Source: Pirellulales bacterium (GTDB lineage: Bacteria; Planctomycetota; Planctomycetia; Pirellulales; JALHPA01). Taken from it: a stretch of 64,000 nt of DNA. The stretch spans positions 124,001 to 188,000 of the forward strand of contig JANRLT010000044.1 of assembly GCA_033762255.1 (NCBI GenBank), read 5' to 3'. Below are positions 19,560 through 29,632 of the stretch, piece after piece. Position 1 is the stretch's first letter. Each line of letters begins with the position of its first letter. A program made the position numbers and the translations under genes. The notes beneath the pieces were generated by a model. The model was not told the DNA's origin. It ran no database searches and saw only the letters and a list, made by a program, of their open reading frames with translations.

Positions 19560-19775
19560 ACAAATTACGAGTTACGAGTTACGAGTTGGTCGTTGTCAAG
19601 ATTTCGTTTTAATTACAGCCAATACTCAACACTCCGTACTATCCACTTTCCACCATGCACTACCCACTTACTTTGTTGGGACTGCGCCGTGATAAACATT
19701 CGCCATGAATGATCTCTTCCCGCGGCTAGTCCCAACCCACAATTTTACCACTCGGCAGTATCCACTTTCCACTTC
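19560..19775. repeat. Short-repeat region: ACGAGTT tandem and TATCCACT words
   Basis: 19563-19586 contains tandem copies of ACGAGTT. 19640-19670 and 19755-19772 carry pyrimidine-rich TATCCACTTTCCAC words related to the tandem array at 42777-42818. No gene is visible in this gap. Confidence 0.6.
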
Positions 19776-20765
19776 TCAGTCGTTGCTTCTTAACAGAGTA
19801 TTCAACAGATCCGGTGAAATTGATAACTCTTGTATCTTCTCCGCATTGGCGGCCAATTCCTGAAATGCCAGAGAGATGACGGACTTGCTTTGGTCGTTCC
19901 CCGACATGGCAAAAATCGTTTTCCAGTCGAGTCCTCGCATCGGTTCCAGTGTGGCCCGCAGCGCATATGCCCGCGCGTCGGCGGCGACTTGCTCGTTTTT
20001 GCTGCTTTGTTCGACTAACTTGGACCGCTCGGTCTCGCGAGAGATATCGGCGTTGAGCCGCGTCTCAGCCAGGGCGATCTCCGCGGCCAATTGGCTTTCT
20101 TGCACTTCGCGTTGCCGCTTTTGGACGACTAGCTCTGTTTGCAACTCGTTTTCCTTGATTGTCCGTTCCAAGAGAACGCTATTGTTGCGGCGTTCGTACA
20201 CCGCCTCGTCCGCTTCGCGCAGCAGTTGCTCGCGCGCGGCGGCCTGCAGCGCCTTGGCCATTTCCGGCCGGGCGCTAATGGATATGACATTAAACTGCGT
20301 CACTTCCACACCCAACTCGCGCAGGGCCGGGGCTTGGGGCAGTTGGGAACCGAGTGTTTCCACCAATCCCTCGACACTGGTCAATGCCTCGCGGAGTCGC
20401 AGCTTTTGCAAAAATCCCCTGGCAAACTTTTGCGCGATGTGCGTGATCCGTTCCGGCAGCTTTTGCGGGTCGTCGGTGCGGTACTTGCCATCGGGAGTGA
20501 CCGAATAATCCAACTGGGTCGATAGCTTCTTTGGCTCGGTGATCCGATAGGTAAACTCCCCCTGCACGCTCACTTCCTGAAAGTCGGCTGTGGTCTCGTT
20601 AAAGACATACGGCACCCCAATGCTGGAAAGCGGGATGAGCACAATCTCGCTCGTCGGCGAAAAGTACCAAAACGACAGCCCCGCCCCCTCGCGGACCGCC
20701 TTGCCCGATTTGTACAAGGCGACGTAAATATTTGGCGGCTGCTTTAAATAGCGAAAACCGAGCAT
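19776..20765 (-). CDS. SPFH/band-7 domain protein
   Basis: 329 residues from ATG 20765; an extension to 20843 would be translated from repeat-like TATCCACT DNA and is rejected. The N-terminal SPFH domain (VALYKSGKAVREGAGLSFWYF to TSVEGLVETLGSQLPQAPALRELGVEVTQFNVISISA) is followed by a long coiled coil rich in E, R, Q and A (about 165-265) and a short helical end. There is no N-terminal membrane helix, unlike flotillin and stomatin. SPFH proteins form oligomeric rings that organise membranes or scaffold enzymes. Next gene downstream is the NAD kinase-like protein. Confidence 0.85.
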   Translation of the reverse strand: MLGFRYLKQPPNIYVALYKSGKAVREGAGLSFWYFSPTSEIVLIPLSSIGVPYVFNETTADFQEVSVQGEFTYRITEPKKLSTQLDYSVTPDGKYRTDDPQKLPERITHIAQKFARGFLQKLRLREALTSVEGLVETLGSQLPQAPALRELGVEVTQFNVISISARPEMAKALQAAAREQLLREADEAVYERRNNSVLLERTIKENELQTELVVQKRQREVQESQLAAEIALAETRLNADISRETERSKLVEQSSKNEQVAADARAYALRATLEPMRGLDWKTIFAMSGNDQSKSVISLAFQELAANAEKIQELSISPDLLNTLLRSND

Positions 20766-21225
20766 GGGCGTGGATCCTGGGGGAGATAAGTGGATAGAGG
20801 GTACTGGGTAGGCGAGAGGAAAGGGAGTCGCAAATAGTGTCAATAGACGCCGTTTCCTGCCTAAAAATACGTTCTAGCGATCAAAAATGCAAAATTCCTT
20901 ACAAAATCGATAAAAAAATGCGATCTCATCCCTTCACGCCCCCAAAGCCGCCGATGCTATCGGCGGTGAACTGACCGCGATTATTCCCCTAAATTATTTT
21001 CACGGTTGACCAGTTTTTTTTCCTATCCCTATAATCGGAACAAGCGGGCTTAAGGGATTTTCTGGAAAAAACTCCCGCGCGAGGCGGTTTTTGCCCGGCC
21101 CTAACCACGGTTTGACGGTACTTGCGGTTCCCCTAAACGTTACAAAACCGCAAAAACCACCACATTTTGACGCCCGCCACAGAGCATTCTCCAGCAGGCC
21201 CAGCCCCCAGAAAGGTATTTTTTTT
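20766..21225. other. Divergent promoter region between SPFH gene and cysK, with a hairpin
   Basis: About 460 bases without a gene. 20948-20955 (CCGCCGAT) pairs with 20959-20966 (ATCGGCGG) around a 3-base loop; no T-run follows on either strand, so it is not a classic terminator. 20780-20815 carries the pyrimidine-rich repeat words (read on the minus strand). I saw no conserved riboswitch core. Confidence 0.5.
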
Positions 21226-22188
21226 ATGCCCACCACCACCTTGCCCAAGGGTATCAAATCGGACATCACGCAGTGCATTGGTAGTACGCCGCTAGTGCTC
21301 TTGCGTCATATCACCGGGGGCTGCGTGGCGACCGTCGCCGGAAAAATCGAAAATATGAATCCGCTTTGGAGCGTCAAGGACCGGATTGCCCGGGCGATGA
21401 TTGACGCGGCCGAAGCCGAAGGGAAGATCAAGGAAGGGACGATTATTATCGAGCCAACCAGCGGAAACACGGGCATTGGCCTGGCATATGTGTGCGCCGC
21501 GCGGGGGTACCGCTTTATGGCGACCATGCCGGAAAGCATGTCCCTGGAACGTCGGCGATTGCTCAAGGCCCTCGGGGCGGAACTGGTCCTAACTCCGGCG
21601 GCCGAGGGGATGCCCGGCGCGGTCCGCCGCGCGACCGAAATGGCGGCCGCCGACAGCAACTACTATATGCCCCAACAGTTCAATAATCCGGCCAATCCCG
21701 CCATTCACCGCAAAACCACGGCCGAGGAAATCTGGCGCGATACCGAAGGACAGGTTGATATTGTGGTCAGCGGCGTCGGCACCGGCGGCACGATCACCGG
21801 CGTGGGGGAAGTCCTCAAAAGCCGTAAACCCGGCGTAAAGATGATCGCCGTCGAACCGGCGAATAGCCCCGTCATCACCCAGCATCGCAACGGTGAAGCG
21901 CTCAAACCGGGGCGGCATACCATTCAGGGGATTGGCGCGGGGTTTATTCCCGGAGTGCTGAATGTCGAAGTCATTGACGAAGTGATTCAGGTGCAGGACG
22001 ACGACGCGATGGAAACCGCCCGCGATCTGGCTAAACGGGAAGGATTGATGTGCGGCATCAGTTGCGGGGCGGCGGCGTGGGGAGCCTTGCAAGTTGCCCG
22101 TCGACCGGAAAATGCCGGTAAACTGATCGTGGTCGTTCTACCCGACCTGGGCGAGCGGTATCTGAGCACAAAGCTGTTTCCGGAATAG
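21226..22188 (+). CDS. cysK: Cysteine synthase A (O-acetylserine sulfhydrylase)
   Basis: PLP enzyme that makes cysteine from O-acetylserine and sulfide. From ATG 21226 (AGAAAGG upstream) the protein is 320 residues. The PLP lysine is K51 in [14 protein letters not shown]. The substrate loop is [13 protein letters not shown] (SGNTG at 79-83), phosphate binding is [14 protein letters not shown], and the C-terminal SCGAAAWGA is present. These separate it from cystathionine beta-synthase, which has an extra haem or CBS domain. Together with the sulfite reductase at 58016-59821 it supplies the last two steps of sulfide-based cysteine synthesis, though the genes are far apart. Confidence 0.95.
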   Translation: MPTTTLPKGIKSDITQCIGSTPLVLLRHITGGCVATVAGKIENMNPLWSVKDRIARAMIDAAEAEGKIKEGTIIIEPTSGNTGIGLAYVCAARGYRFMATMPESMSLERRRLLKALGAELVLTPAAEGMPGAVRRATEMAAADSNYYMPQQFNNPANPAIHRKTTAEEIWRDTEGQVDIVVSGVGTGGTITGVGEVLKSRKPGVKMIAVEPANSPVITQHRNGEALKPGRHTIQGIGAGFIPGVLNVEVIDEVIQVQDDDAMETARDLAKREGLMCGISCGAAAWGALQVARRPENAGKLIVVVLPDLGERYLSTKLFPE

Positions 22189-22191
22189 AAT

Positions 22192-23427
22192 TTACGTCCT
22201 GGGGGCTGGCCGCGCGAACCATAACGCCCCCGCGACGATCAACTCCGCCAGCAGCCATTCGACCCGCAACAAGATCGGGACCACCACGTTGAGCAGTGGC
22301 GTTGTCCGAAACAGCGGGGCCAAGATCGCCAAAAATACCAATTCCCGCACGCCAAATCCGCCTGGTATCAGCGAGGCAAACCCCGCCACAATGGCCAAGG
22401 CGGCACAGGCGGTTAGCAAAAGCCCATATTCCGCCAACGACAGGTCCATTCCGACCCCCTGGATCGTCGCCCAGAGGCTGGCTCCTTGTAATAACCAGCC
22501 CAGGGCAATGCCGCACCAACCCCAGCACATGTCGCGCAGGACAATGGCAAAAGGGCTATCGGCAGCGACATCGGCCAGTTGAATTTTTGCATTTTCCGGA
22601 CTTTTGCTAAAGTCCGGCGTCTCATTTGTGGTTTGATTACTCACCCCTGAAACGGAAGCGGATGGGGAAAAGGGGGGGTCGGAGGCCTGAATTGGTTGCG
22701 CTGGGGTTTCGCCGCTGGTCATTGATTCGGCGCGGGTTTTTAACCGTTTGATCCGCATTTTTCCCACAACATATCGAAACACGGCGGGAATCGTGGGAAT
22801 TCCGGTGACGATTGCCAAGCCGACGGCAATTAATAACAGTCGCGGATCGGACCCGATGGTGCTATTGGGAATCGGCTGCCAATGGGCCAGCGATTGCCAC
22901 AATAGTTCGCCGTTTTTTTGCAGGTAATATGCCAAGATCAAGCAGGCCAACAGCGAACCGACGGCCATGCTGGTGAATGTTTCATAAAAAATTGCCTTGA
23001 TGGCGGCTGCGGCGGTGACCCCCGGTCCCCGGATAAGCGCGGTCCGCAGCACCACCACCAGCGCCTTGCCGGGAACATACTTACCCAGATGGCCAATGAG
23101 GTGGGCCCGGATGGCCGCGTACCAGCCTGGTTTTTGGCCCAGATTTTTGAGGATGACATACCAAAACTGCGCGGCGGGCAGTTGGCCCAAAATATACAAC
23201 AGGCCCCCCAGGGCGATCCAACCCCAATGCACCTGATCCCAGGAAAAACGTTCGCGGCGGAGTTGGTCGAAGGCTTGCTCCAGGGTTTGCCGCGCCCCCC
23301 AGGCTAAGAGGGCCAGCAGCGCTAGTTTTCCGGCGAATAAGAGCCACTGCCGCGCGTTACCGCTGTTCGCGGAGAGCGCCGGGGTGGTGGAGTAGGGATT
23401 GGAGTCGGGTGGATCAAGTGGTGACAA
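22192..23427 (-). CDS. Lysylphosphatidylglycerol synthase-type transmembrane protein (UPF0104)
   Basis: An integral membrane protein of 411 residues with eight or so helices. The family's helix motif HLIGHLGKYVPGKALVVVLRTALI is at about 115-140, and the glycine-rich GFASLIPGGFGVRELVFLAIL near the C-terminus. The polar segment at about 225-280 (rich in S, P, T, Q) is a cytoplasmic insert. No catalytic lysyltransferase domain is attached, so it belongs to the flippase-like or unknown-function group. The start TTG 23427 is used because no ATG or GTG lies upstream of the first helix. The stop is 3 bases from the convergent cysK stop. Confidence 0.8.
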   Translation of the reverse strand: MSPLDPPDSNPYSTTPALSANSGNARQWLLFAGKLALLALLAWGARQTLEQAFDQLRRERFSWDQVHWGWIALGGLLYILGQLPAAQFWYVILKNLGQKPGWYAAIRAHLIGHLGKYVPGKALVVVLRTALIRGPGVTAAAAIKAIFYETFTSMAVGSLLACLILAYYLQKNGELLWQSLAHWQPIPNSTIGSDPRLLLIAVGLAIVTGIPTIPAVFRYVVGKMRIKRLKTRAESMTSGETPAQPIQASDPPFSPSASVSGVSNQTTNETPDFSKSPENAKIQLADVAADSPFAIVLRDMCWGWCGIALGWLLQGASLWATIQGVGMDLSLAEYGLLLTACAALAIVAGFASLIPGGFGVRELVFLAILAPLFRTTPLLNVVVPILLRVEWLLAELIVAGALWFARPAPRT

Positions 23428-23649
23428 GGAACAATGCTCCGTCGCTGTCGGGCCATGCCGCGATCATTTTTTGAGGGACCAAAAAGGAAACTCCCGCACT
23501 TATTGTTACCAAGAGCGATGCAATTGAACAATTCCAACCGCCGATGATGTCTCCTTCCCATTCAGCTCATTTGTTTGTGGTAGGCAAATTCTGGTCGCGA
23601 TTTTTATAATGCCACCACCTCCCGCATTACTCATTTTTGACCCACGATC

Positions 23650-24708
23650 ATGATGCCCCGCCTAGCCACGTTATTAGTGCTTGTTTGTCTGGTGGCGCTG
23701 TTTGGATATCTGTTTTATCAAGTCATGGCGGGCTTTTTGATGCCGCTATTTTTGGCGCTATTGTGCGCGATTCTTTTTGAACCCCTGCATGAATGGGTCT
23801 TATCCAGGTGCCGGGGGTATCGCTATCTAAGCGCCAGCCTGGTGACTTTTTTGGTTTTTCTGATGATCACGGTGCCGCTCTTGATCACCAGCGCCAGCCT
23901 GATCCTGGAAGCGCGGCAACTGGTGGAAAACCCGCAGCTATTTATCATTGATCCCCGAATCATGGAAACCGGCGTTGCCTGGGTGAATAAACGCTTTTCG
24001 TTAGAGCTGACCGCCGCCGAGATTCAGCAAGTCTTGTATACCAAAACCCGCGATGTGCTGGGACCGATTGCCGCCGCCACGCCGATGCGCGTGCTGGACT
24101 TTTTAGTCGGGCTGTCGATTATGCTCATTGGGCTATTCTATTTTTTGTTGGATGGACAACGGATGATCGCCGGCGTCAGGGCGTTAATCCCGCTGGATGA
24201 ACAATATCAAAGCCGGTTAATTCACGAATTTGCCTCGATCAGCCGGGCTGTCGCGGCGGCGACACTATTGTCGGCGTTGGGACAGGGGCTATTGGCCGGG
24301 ATTGGCTACTATTTTGCCGGTTTGCCCTCGCTGACGCTCTTGATTATCGCGACCATCTTAACCGCGGTGATCCCCTTTGTGGGTGCCTCCATTATTTGGT
24401 TTCCCGCCGCATTATGGCTAATCTTTATCGCGGAAAAATTCTGGCCCGGAGTGTTTTTGATCGTGTATGGCGGGGCGGTGGTTTCCCTGGTGGATAATCT
24501 GATCAAGCCGTTGGTCCTGCAAGGGAGGACAAATCTGCATCCCCTGTTGGCGTTGCTAAGTGTATTGGGAGGCGTGCAGGTCCTGGGAATGATCGGGCTA
24601 TTTGTGGGGCCAATGACGGTCGTCTTTTTGCAGGCGGCGCTGACAATGCTGCAAAGCGAGTTGGGCCGAGGGCCGGTGGAGACTACAACGCTGAATGTAC
24701 GGACCTAG
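23650..24708 (+). CDS. AI-2E family transporter (PF01594)
   Basis: 352 residues with eight membrane segments in the family layout: two N-terminal hairpins (LATLLVLVCLVALFGYLFYQ, LMPLFLALLCAILFEPL), a polar periplasmic segment at about 90-135, and GLSIMLIGLFYFLLDG. The diagnostic AAATLLSALGQGLLAGIGYY, VIPFVGASIIWFPAALWLI and DNLIKPLVLQG blocks follow. Members export autoinducer-2 or ions or are uncharacterised; substrate cannot be inferred. The ATG at 23653 is an equally possible start. It is divergent from the membrane protein to the left. Confidence 0.85.
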   Translation: MMPRLATLLVLVCLVALFGYLFYQVMAGFLMPLFLALLCAILFEPLHEWVLSRCRGYRYLSASLVTFLVFLMITVPLLITSASLILEARQLVENPQLFIIDPRIMETGVAWVNKRFSLELTAAEIQQVLYTKTRDVLGPIAAATPMRVLDFLVGLSIMLIGLFYFLLDGQRMIAGVRALIPLDEQYQSRLIHEFASISRAVAAATLLSALGQGLLAGIGYYFAGLPSLTLLIIATILTAVIPFVGASIIWFPAALWLIFIAEKFWPGVFLIVYGGAVVSLVDNLIKPLVLQGRTNLHPLLALLSVLGGVQVLGMIGLFVGPMTVVFLQAALTMLQSELGRGPVETTTLNVRT

Positions 24709-25017
24709 CGGCTGCTGAAACAAGTGTGTTGCTTAATTCGGCCTAATTTCAAAATATTGGTGGGATTTGTGTCCAAACGCCGAAATTTTAGTGCCTAATG
24801 GTGTAACGGTAGGAATATTCGCGTTCAACACTTGGCCCGGAATGGTTGAAATGTGCTCTGAGCAAGGTGTAACAGGTGGACACCACCCTGTGCACGTCAC
24901 AAAAGGTAACGTATTTCTGTCACAACAGACCACCGCCCCAAAGGATTTAAAAAATGAGAATGCGCGTCATTTGTGTCATCCGAAGTACTGAACCAGTGGA
25001 TTGACTTGAAGGTCCAT
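24709..25017. other. Intergenic region behind two convergent genes
   Basis: About 310 bases. Short frames on both strands (for example 24767-24991) show no recognisable protein. I see nothing else in it. Confidence 0.4.
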
Positions 25018-27267
25018 TCAACGAGGTCCCGGAGGCAGGTGTTCGATGAGATAGCGCACAATGAGCATCTGCACGTGGACCTCGGTGCCTTTCCCTTCCC
25101 GCAGGCCATGGTCGCGGTTGGGATAAACAAAATAGTCGAAACGTTTGCCCAATTCGATGAGGCGGTCCACCAGTCCTTCGGTGATCTCGATGTGCGTGTT
25201 GGTTTCGCCGGAGCCAGTAATGATCAGCAGATCGCCGCGCAAACCCTCGGCGTAATTGATCGGTGCACAGGTGCGATAACCTTCCGGGTTTTCCTGTGGA
25301 GTGCGCATGAATATCTCTTGATACTCAGCGTTGTAATACTGCGGCTGAGGCTTTGGCACTACGGCAATGCCGACATGGTAATCGTCTGGCTTGCGAAACA
25401 GTGCGTTGAGCGTGTTCGAACCGCCGCCGCTCCAGCCCCAGATACCCACGCGCGAGAGGTCCACGAACGGGCAGAGCCGCTCCAATGCTTTCAAGCCCTC
25501 GGCTTGCTCTTCGGTCGAGAGCGGACCGAGACTGCCATACACCGCCCTGCGCCACGCCGCACCCTTAGGCCCGGGAGTGCCGCGGTTATCGATCGAAACC
25601 ACGAGATAACCTAGGTCGGCCACCGCACGGTGAAACAGGCTGAATCCCTGTCCGCCGCGCCAATCGTCTAAAACCGTTTGTCCGGCGGGCTCGCCATAGA
25701 CAAACACAAACACCGGATACTTTTTCGCTGGATCAAAATCGCGTGGTTTGATCATCCAACTGTCCATCACCACCCCGTCGCCGATGTCAAGCTGGAGGAA
25801 CTCGGTGGGTTGCGTAATGAGAGGCTTGACGCGGGCACTTGCAGCCGAGTTGTCCTCCAGTACACGTACGGACCGGTGTTCCGGCAGTTCCACCAGATCG
25901 GTGACCGGCGGTTTGTCGAAGGTGGAATATGTGTGGAACGCCCAATGGCTGTCAGGTGAAAACACATAACTGTGCGAGCCGGGTTGATCCACAGGCGTTA
26001 GACGTTCGGGTGTGCCAGTTCCAGCAAGGCGCGCACGGTATAGGTAGCGTTGCGTCGCGTTATCCGGCGAGGCGTAATAATAGTACCAGCCATTCTTATC
26101 ATCGATCTGGACGGGGGCGATAAGGTCGCTGCCCGCTGCGGTAATCGGGGTCTGGCGAGAACCGTCCCGCGAGACGACATACGCGCGCCGCCAGCCGTCC
26201 CGCTCACTAAAGATGATAAAGGACTTGCTGTCGCGAACCCATTCCAGGCAGCCGGGTTCCATATCCACCCAGGACACGACCCAGGCGGGATCGGTCGCCT
26301 CGTAGGCTTTGGTCATTGCTCCAGTCAGGTGATTGGCGAGCAACACTTCCCGTGCATCACGGCCGCGGTTGAGTTTATCGATGAGCACTTCGTCGGAATT
26401 CCCGGCCCAGCCCAACGGATTAAGGTAAAAGGTGCCTGGTTTATCGGCCAACTCGATCCAACGCGTGGGGCCCCCATTCACGCTGACGACTCCTACGCGG
26501 AGCGTGGGGATCGGCCCACCGATCCGTTCAAACCGGGTTTCTTGAAAAGTGCGATAGGTTGGATCGCCAGGGACGAGGACCGCCCGTTTCGGAATCGCGG
26601 ACGAATCGGATCTAACATAGGCGATCCATTTCCCGTCCGGACTCCAACAAGCGCGGCCGTTGTTGACAGCGTCGGAGTCGCCGTCCCGGGTCAGTTTGGT
26701 GGTCCGACCGCTGGCAATGTCAAAAACGAGCAAGTCCGCGCCACGTGAACCCAACAGGCGTAGGCCATCCGGCGAAAACGCATTGGAATCGAACTCCACT
26801 CCTTCACCGGACTTCACCGGACGCAGGTCACCGGATCCCTGTTCATACAGCCAGTGATCTCCGCCTTTCTCGTTGCTGGGCTTGTCTGCGTGCAGCAGAA
26901 ACCACTTTGCTGTGGGCGAACAGATGAATCCCCTGATCAGCAACCGTTCGGTAGTGCCAGGAACGAGAATTTTTTCACCGGCGATCACCACCGAGCGCTT
27001 GCCACTGGCGGAATCGTAGCGTGCGATCTCTGGCCCGGACTGGCCCTCGGGCGTCTCCAACTTCAGATATCCCGAACCGTCCGGCAGCCAGGTGGCGTCG
27101 AAGGATCGCATGTGATATTCGTCTGAATTGTAGATCGACATGAGTCGCGTTTCGGCTTGCGCCAGCATGCGGGCGTTAGCCTCCGCTACGGGGTTGGCTG
27201 CCTGCCCCGGCAGGGCGATCGACGCCGCTACAAGACCGATTACTCCAAATGCTGTTGCGCTATTCAT
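25018..27267 (-). CDS. Exported S9 family peptidase, dipeptidyl-peptidase IV type
   Basis: 749 residues with a signal peptide at about 5-24 (AFGVIGLVAASIALPGQA). An N-terminal eight-blade propeller (SADNA-like repeats such as SPDGLRLLGSRGADLLVFD, WSPDGKWIAYVRSD, SPDSHWAFHTYS) is followed by the alpha/beta hydrolase domain. The Ser motif is GIWGWSGGGSN and the His motif YPNRDHGLREG. At the acid position the motif is TGSGETNTH, where mammalian DPP IV has ADDNVH, so the catalytic Asp appears as Glu. Such a Glu may be normal for this subgroup; I cannot check. The enzyme should clip X-Pro dipeptides in the periplasm or outside. It is monocistronic. Confidence 0.87.
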   Translation of the reverse strand: MNSATAFGVIGLVAASIALPGQAANPVAEANARMLAQAETRLMSIYNSDEYHMRSFDATWLPDGSGYLKLETPEGQSGPEIARYDSASGKRSVVIAGEKILVPGTTERLLIRGFICSPTAKWFLLHADKPSNEKGGDHWLYEQGSGDLRPVKSGEGVEFDSNAFSPDGLRLLGSRGADLLVFDIASGRTTKLTRDGDSDAVNNGRACWSPDGKWIAYVRSDSSAIPKRAVLVPGDPTYRTFQETRFERIGGPIPTLRVGVVSVNGGPTRWIELADKPGTFYLNPLGWAGNSDEVLIDKLNRGRDAREVLLANHLTGAMTKAYEATDPAWVVSWVDMEPGCLEWVRDSKSFIIFSERDGWRRAYVVSRDGSRQTPITAAGSDLIAPVQIDDKNGWYYYYASPDNATQRYLYRARLAGTGTPERLTPVDQPGSHSYVFSPDSHWAFHTYSTFDKPPVTDLVELPEHRSVRVLEDNSAASARVKPLITQPTEFLQLDIGDGVVMDSWMIKPRDFDPAKKYPVFVFVYGEPAGQTVLDDWRGGQGFSLFHRAVADLGYLVVSIDNRGTPGPKGAAWRRAVYGSLGPLSTEEQAEGLKALERLCPFVDLSRVGIWGWSGGGSNTLNALFRKPDDYHVGIAVVPKPQPQYYNAEYQEIFMRTPQENPEGYRTCAPINYAEGLRGDLLIITGSGETNTHIEITEGLVDRLIELGKRFDYFVYPNRDHGLREGKGTEVHVQMLIVRYLIEHLPPGPR

Positions 27268-27482
27268 AATTTGGCAATTCCTGTTTTATTAGGCCGCAAC
27301 CGCGTAGTTTGTCTCACCGGGATTGGATTACACCATTGTAATTTATGACAAATCTTCAGCAGATCCGCATCATTGAGTGTGCGAATACTATGACAGGGTG
27401 TAATCACCGCACCGTAAGACAGATGTTTCTTATAGATACAGATGGGGGTACACAGCCCCCCAAAAAACATCTTAAATTTCAC

Positions 27483-27555
27483 TGCCCCCTGTAGGACTCG
27501 AACCTACGACCCGGTGATTAAGAGTCACCTGCTCTACCAACTGAGCTAAGAGGGC
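27483..27555 (-). tRNA. tRNA-Lys (anticodon CTT)
   Basis: On the minus strand, 73 bases with acceptor GCCCTCT paired to AGGGGGC, D-arm AGCTCAGTTGGTAGAGC, anticodon arm GGTGA-CTCTTAA-TCACC (anticodon CTT) and T-arm with GTTCGAGTC. The discriminator base is A. No CCA is encoded. Confidence 0.97.
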
Positions 27556-27974
27556 AAAATCTTATTACGATTTAACAATCGTAATCCCCTAAATTACCGC
27601 AACCCGCCCTGACTTTCAAGGGCTGAAAAATGCTCCCTTTAGGATCACGTTGGCATGGTGGCAGGCATGATTATCGACGTGCGATCCCAGCGGGTTTGCC
27701 GCAATGCATGATCACCCTTTTCGCTCGTATGTGCCGTGAATGTCCCTACAATTGATCCAACCGCTATAATTCAATAAACCCAGTTCGCGCTAATCCCGCG
27801 TGTCAGAGGCGCAAACCCGTTTAGCTCCCAATTTCTTAGCTATTTTTACCCGATTCCACCCCCCCGCCATCCCATCGTGGTACATTTGCATACTTTGCAG
27901 CAAAAACCACGCCCGGCAGGCGGTCGGCCGCGGATCCCCACTCAATTTAAGGTCTTTGCACGGAAGGTGACGTT

Positions 27975-29381
27975 GTGTCCGCAACAACCAAATATGACTA
28001 TGATCTGGCGGTGATCGGGACCGGTCCCGGCGGCGAAGGGGCCGCCATGCAGGCCGTAAAAAACGACTTGCGCGTCTTGGCCGTCGAACGCTACTGCAAA
28101 ATCGGCGGCAGTTGCACGCACATGGGGACGATCCCCAGCAAGGCTCTGCGGTACACGATCTTTCAAATGACCGAGGCCAACGCCAATCCCCTCTTTCGCG
28201 GTTGCGGGGTCAAAGTCCACCTGACGTTCCCCCAGTTGCGGCAATCTGCCCGCGGCGTCATCGAAAAGCAAGTCGATATGCGCCGCGGCTTTTATGAGCG
28301 TAATCAGGTCCCCGTGGTTCAGGGTGCCGCCCGTTTTGTGGATGAACATACCCTGGAAGTCTGCGAGGAGAACGGCGCCAAGCAGCGGTTCACCGCGCGC
28401 GGCATTGTTATTGCCGCCGGGTCCCGCCCCTATCGGCCCGATGATATCGACTTTCGCCACCCCCGCGTCTTTGATAGCGACACCATCCTGGACCTGGGCT
28501 TTACCCCGCAGTCCATCACCATCTATGGGGCGGGAGTTATCGGCTGCGAATACACCTCCATGTTTCGCAATTTGCAGTGCAAGGTCAACCTCATTAACAC
28601 CCGCGCGCGGCTGCTCGAGTTTCTCGATGACGAAATCACCGACGCGCTTAGCTATCACATGCGCGAGCGGGGCGTCCTGATCCGCCATAACGAGGAATAC
28701 GAAAAAGTCGAACCCCGCGACGATGGCGTGGTTTTACACCTCAAAAGCGGCAAACAACTGAAAACCGATATTCTGCTCTGGGCGAATGGCCGTACGGGAA
28801 ATTCCGATAACCTGGGCCTGGAACATATTGGCATCACGCCCAATAAGCGGGGGCAAATCGACGTTAATGCCAACTATCAGACGGTGCATCCGCATATTTA
28901 CGCGGTGGGGGATATCGTGGGCTGGCCGTCGCTGGCGAGCGCGGCGTATGTGCAGGGGCGGTTTGTCTCTACGCACTTTATCAATGGCGAAGGAAACCCC
29001 GAGCTTATTAAGGACATTCCCACGGGAATTTATACCAGCCCGGAAATCAGTTCCCTGGGCAAGACCGAACGGGAGCTGACGGACGCGAAAATCCCCTATG
29101 AAATCGGCCATGCCCTGTTTAAAAGCCTGGCCCGCGCGCAGATCACCGGCCGCACGACGGGGATGCTCAAGATTTTATTTCATCGCGAGACGCTAGAGCT
29201 TTTGGGGATACACTGCTTTGGCTATCAGGCGGCGGAAATCATCCACATCGGCCAGGCGATCATGTCGCAAAAGGGAGCCGCGAATACGCTCTTGTACTTT
29301 ATCAACACCACGTTCAATTATCCGACCATGGCCGAGGCCTACCGCGTGGCGGCGCTGAATGGTTACAACCGGTTGTTTTAG
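27975..29381 (+). CDS. sthA: Soluble pyridine nucleotide transhydrogenase (Si-type)
   Basis: FAD flavoprotein that moves hydride between NADPH and NAD. GTG 27975 gives [26 protein letters not shown] at the N-terminus; 468 residues is the usual length. The family is close to dihydrolipoyl dehydrogenase but has [19 protein letters not shown] with a single Cys at the place of the redox disulfide, as expected for SthA. The NAD motif [15 protein letters not shown], the FAD-binding [16 protein letters not shown] and the C-terminal dimer interface [18 protein letters not shown] are present. It is monocistronic and well separated from its neighbours. Confidence 0.95.
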   Translation: MSATTKYDYDLAVIGTGPGGEGAAMQAVKNDLRVLAVERYCKIGGSCTHMGTIPSKALRYTIFQMTEANANPLFRGCGVKVHLTFPQLRQSARGVIEKQVDMRRGFYERNQVPVVQGAARFVDEHTLEVCEENGAKQRFTARGIVIAAGSRPYRPDDIDFRHPRVFDSDTILDLGFTPQSITIYGAGVIGCEYTSMFRNLQCKVNLINTRARLLEFLDDEITDALSYHMRERGVLIRHNEEYEKVEPRDDGVVLHLKSGKQLKTDILLWANGRTGNSDNLGLEHIGITPNKRGQIDVNANYQTVHPHIYAVGDIVGWPSLASAAYVQGRFVSTHFINGEGNPELIKDIPTGIYTSPEISSLGKTERELTDAKIPYEIGHALFKSLARAQITGRTTGMLKILFHRETLELLGIHCFGYQAAEIIHIGQAIMSQKGAANTLLYFINTTFNYPTMAEAYRVAALNGYNRLF

Positions 29382-29632
29382 GCGTAAAGCGCGCTAACAA
29401 CGCAAATTTACCGGGCTAGGATGTCAAATTTTACTCCGGGGATGGAGCAGTCACACCCGTTCGAAAAAATAATAAATGGGGCGGTAAAAATTCCAGCAAA
29501 TTTACTAGCTCCGCAAGTGCGTTTTTTGTAAGATCATGCATGTGAATATCATCCAAGTTGCCAGTGCTTGGCGGATGCGGCCAACGATTAGTATCATTTT
29601 CCTGTTAAGCCGCTTATCCAAGGAGGGATGCG

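Noticed and set aside
20948-20966. Rho-independent terminator between the SPFH gene and cysK
   Set aside because: A good stem but no T-run on either side, and it sits between divergent starts, not after a gene.
24767-24991. Possible small gene behind the AI-2E transporter
   Set aside because: No ribosome site, no recognisable motif, and similar short frames on both strands.
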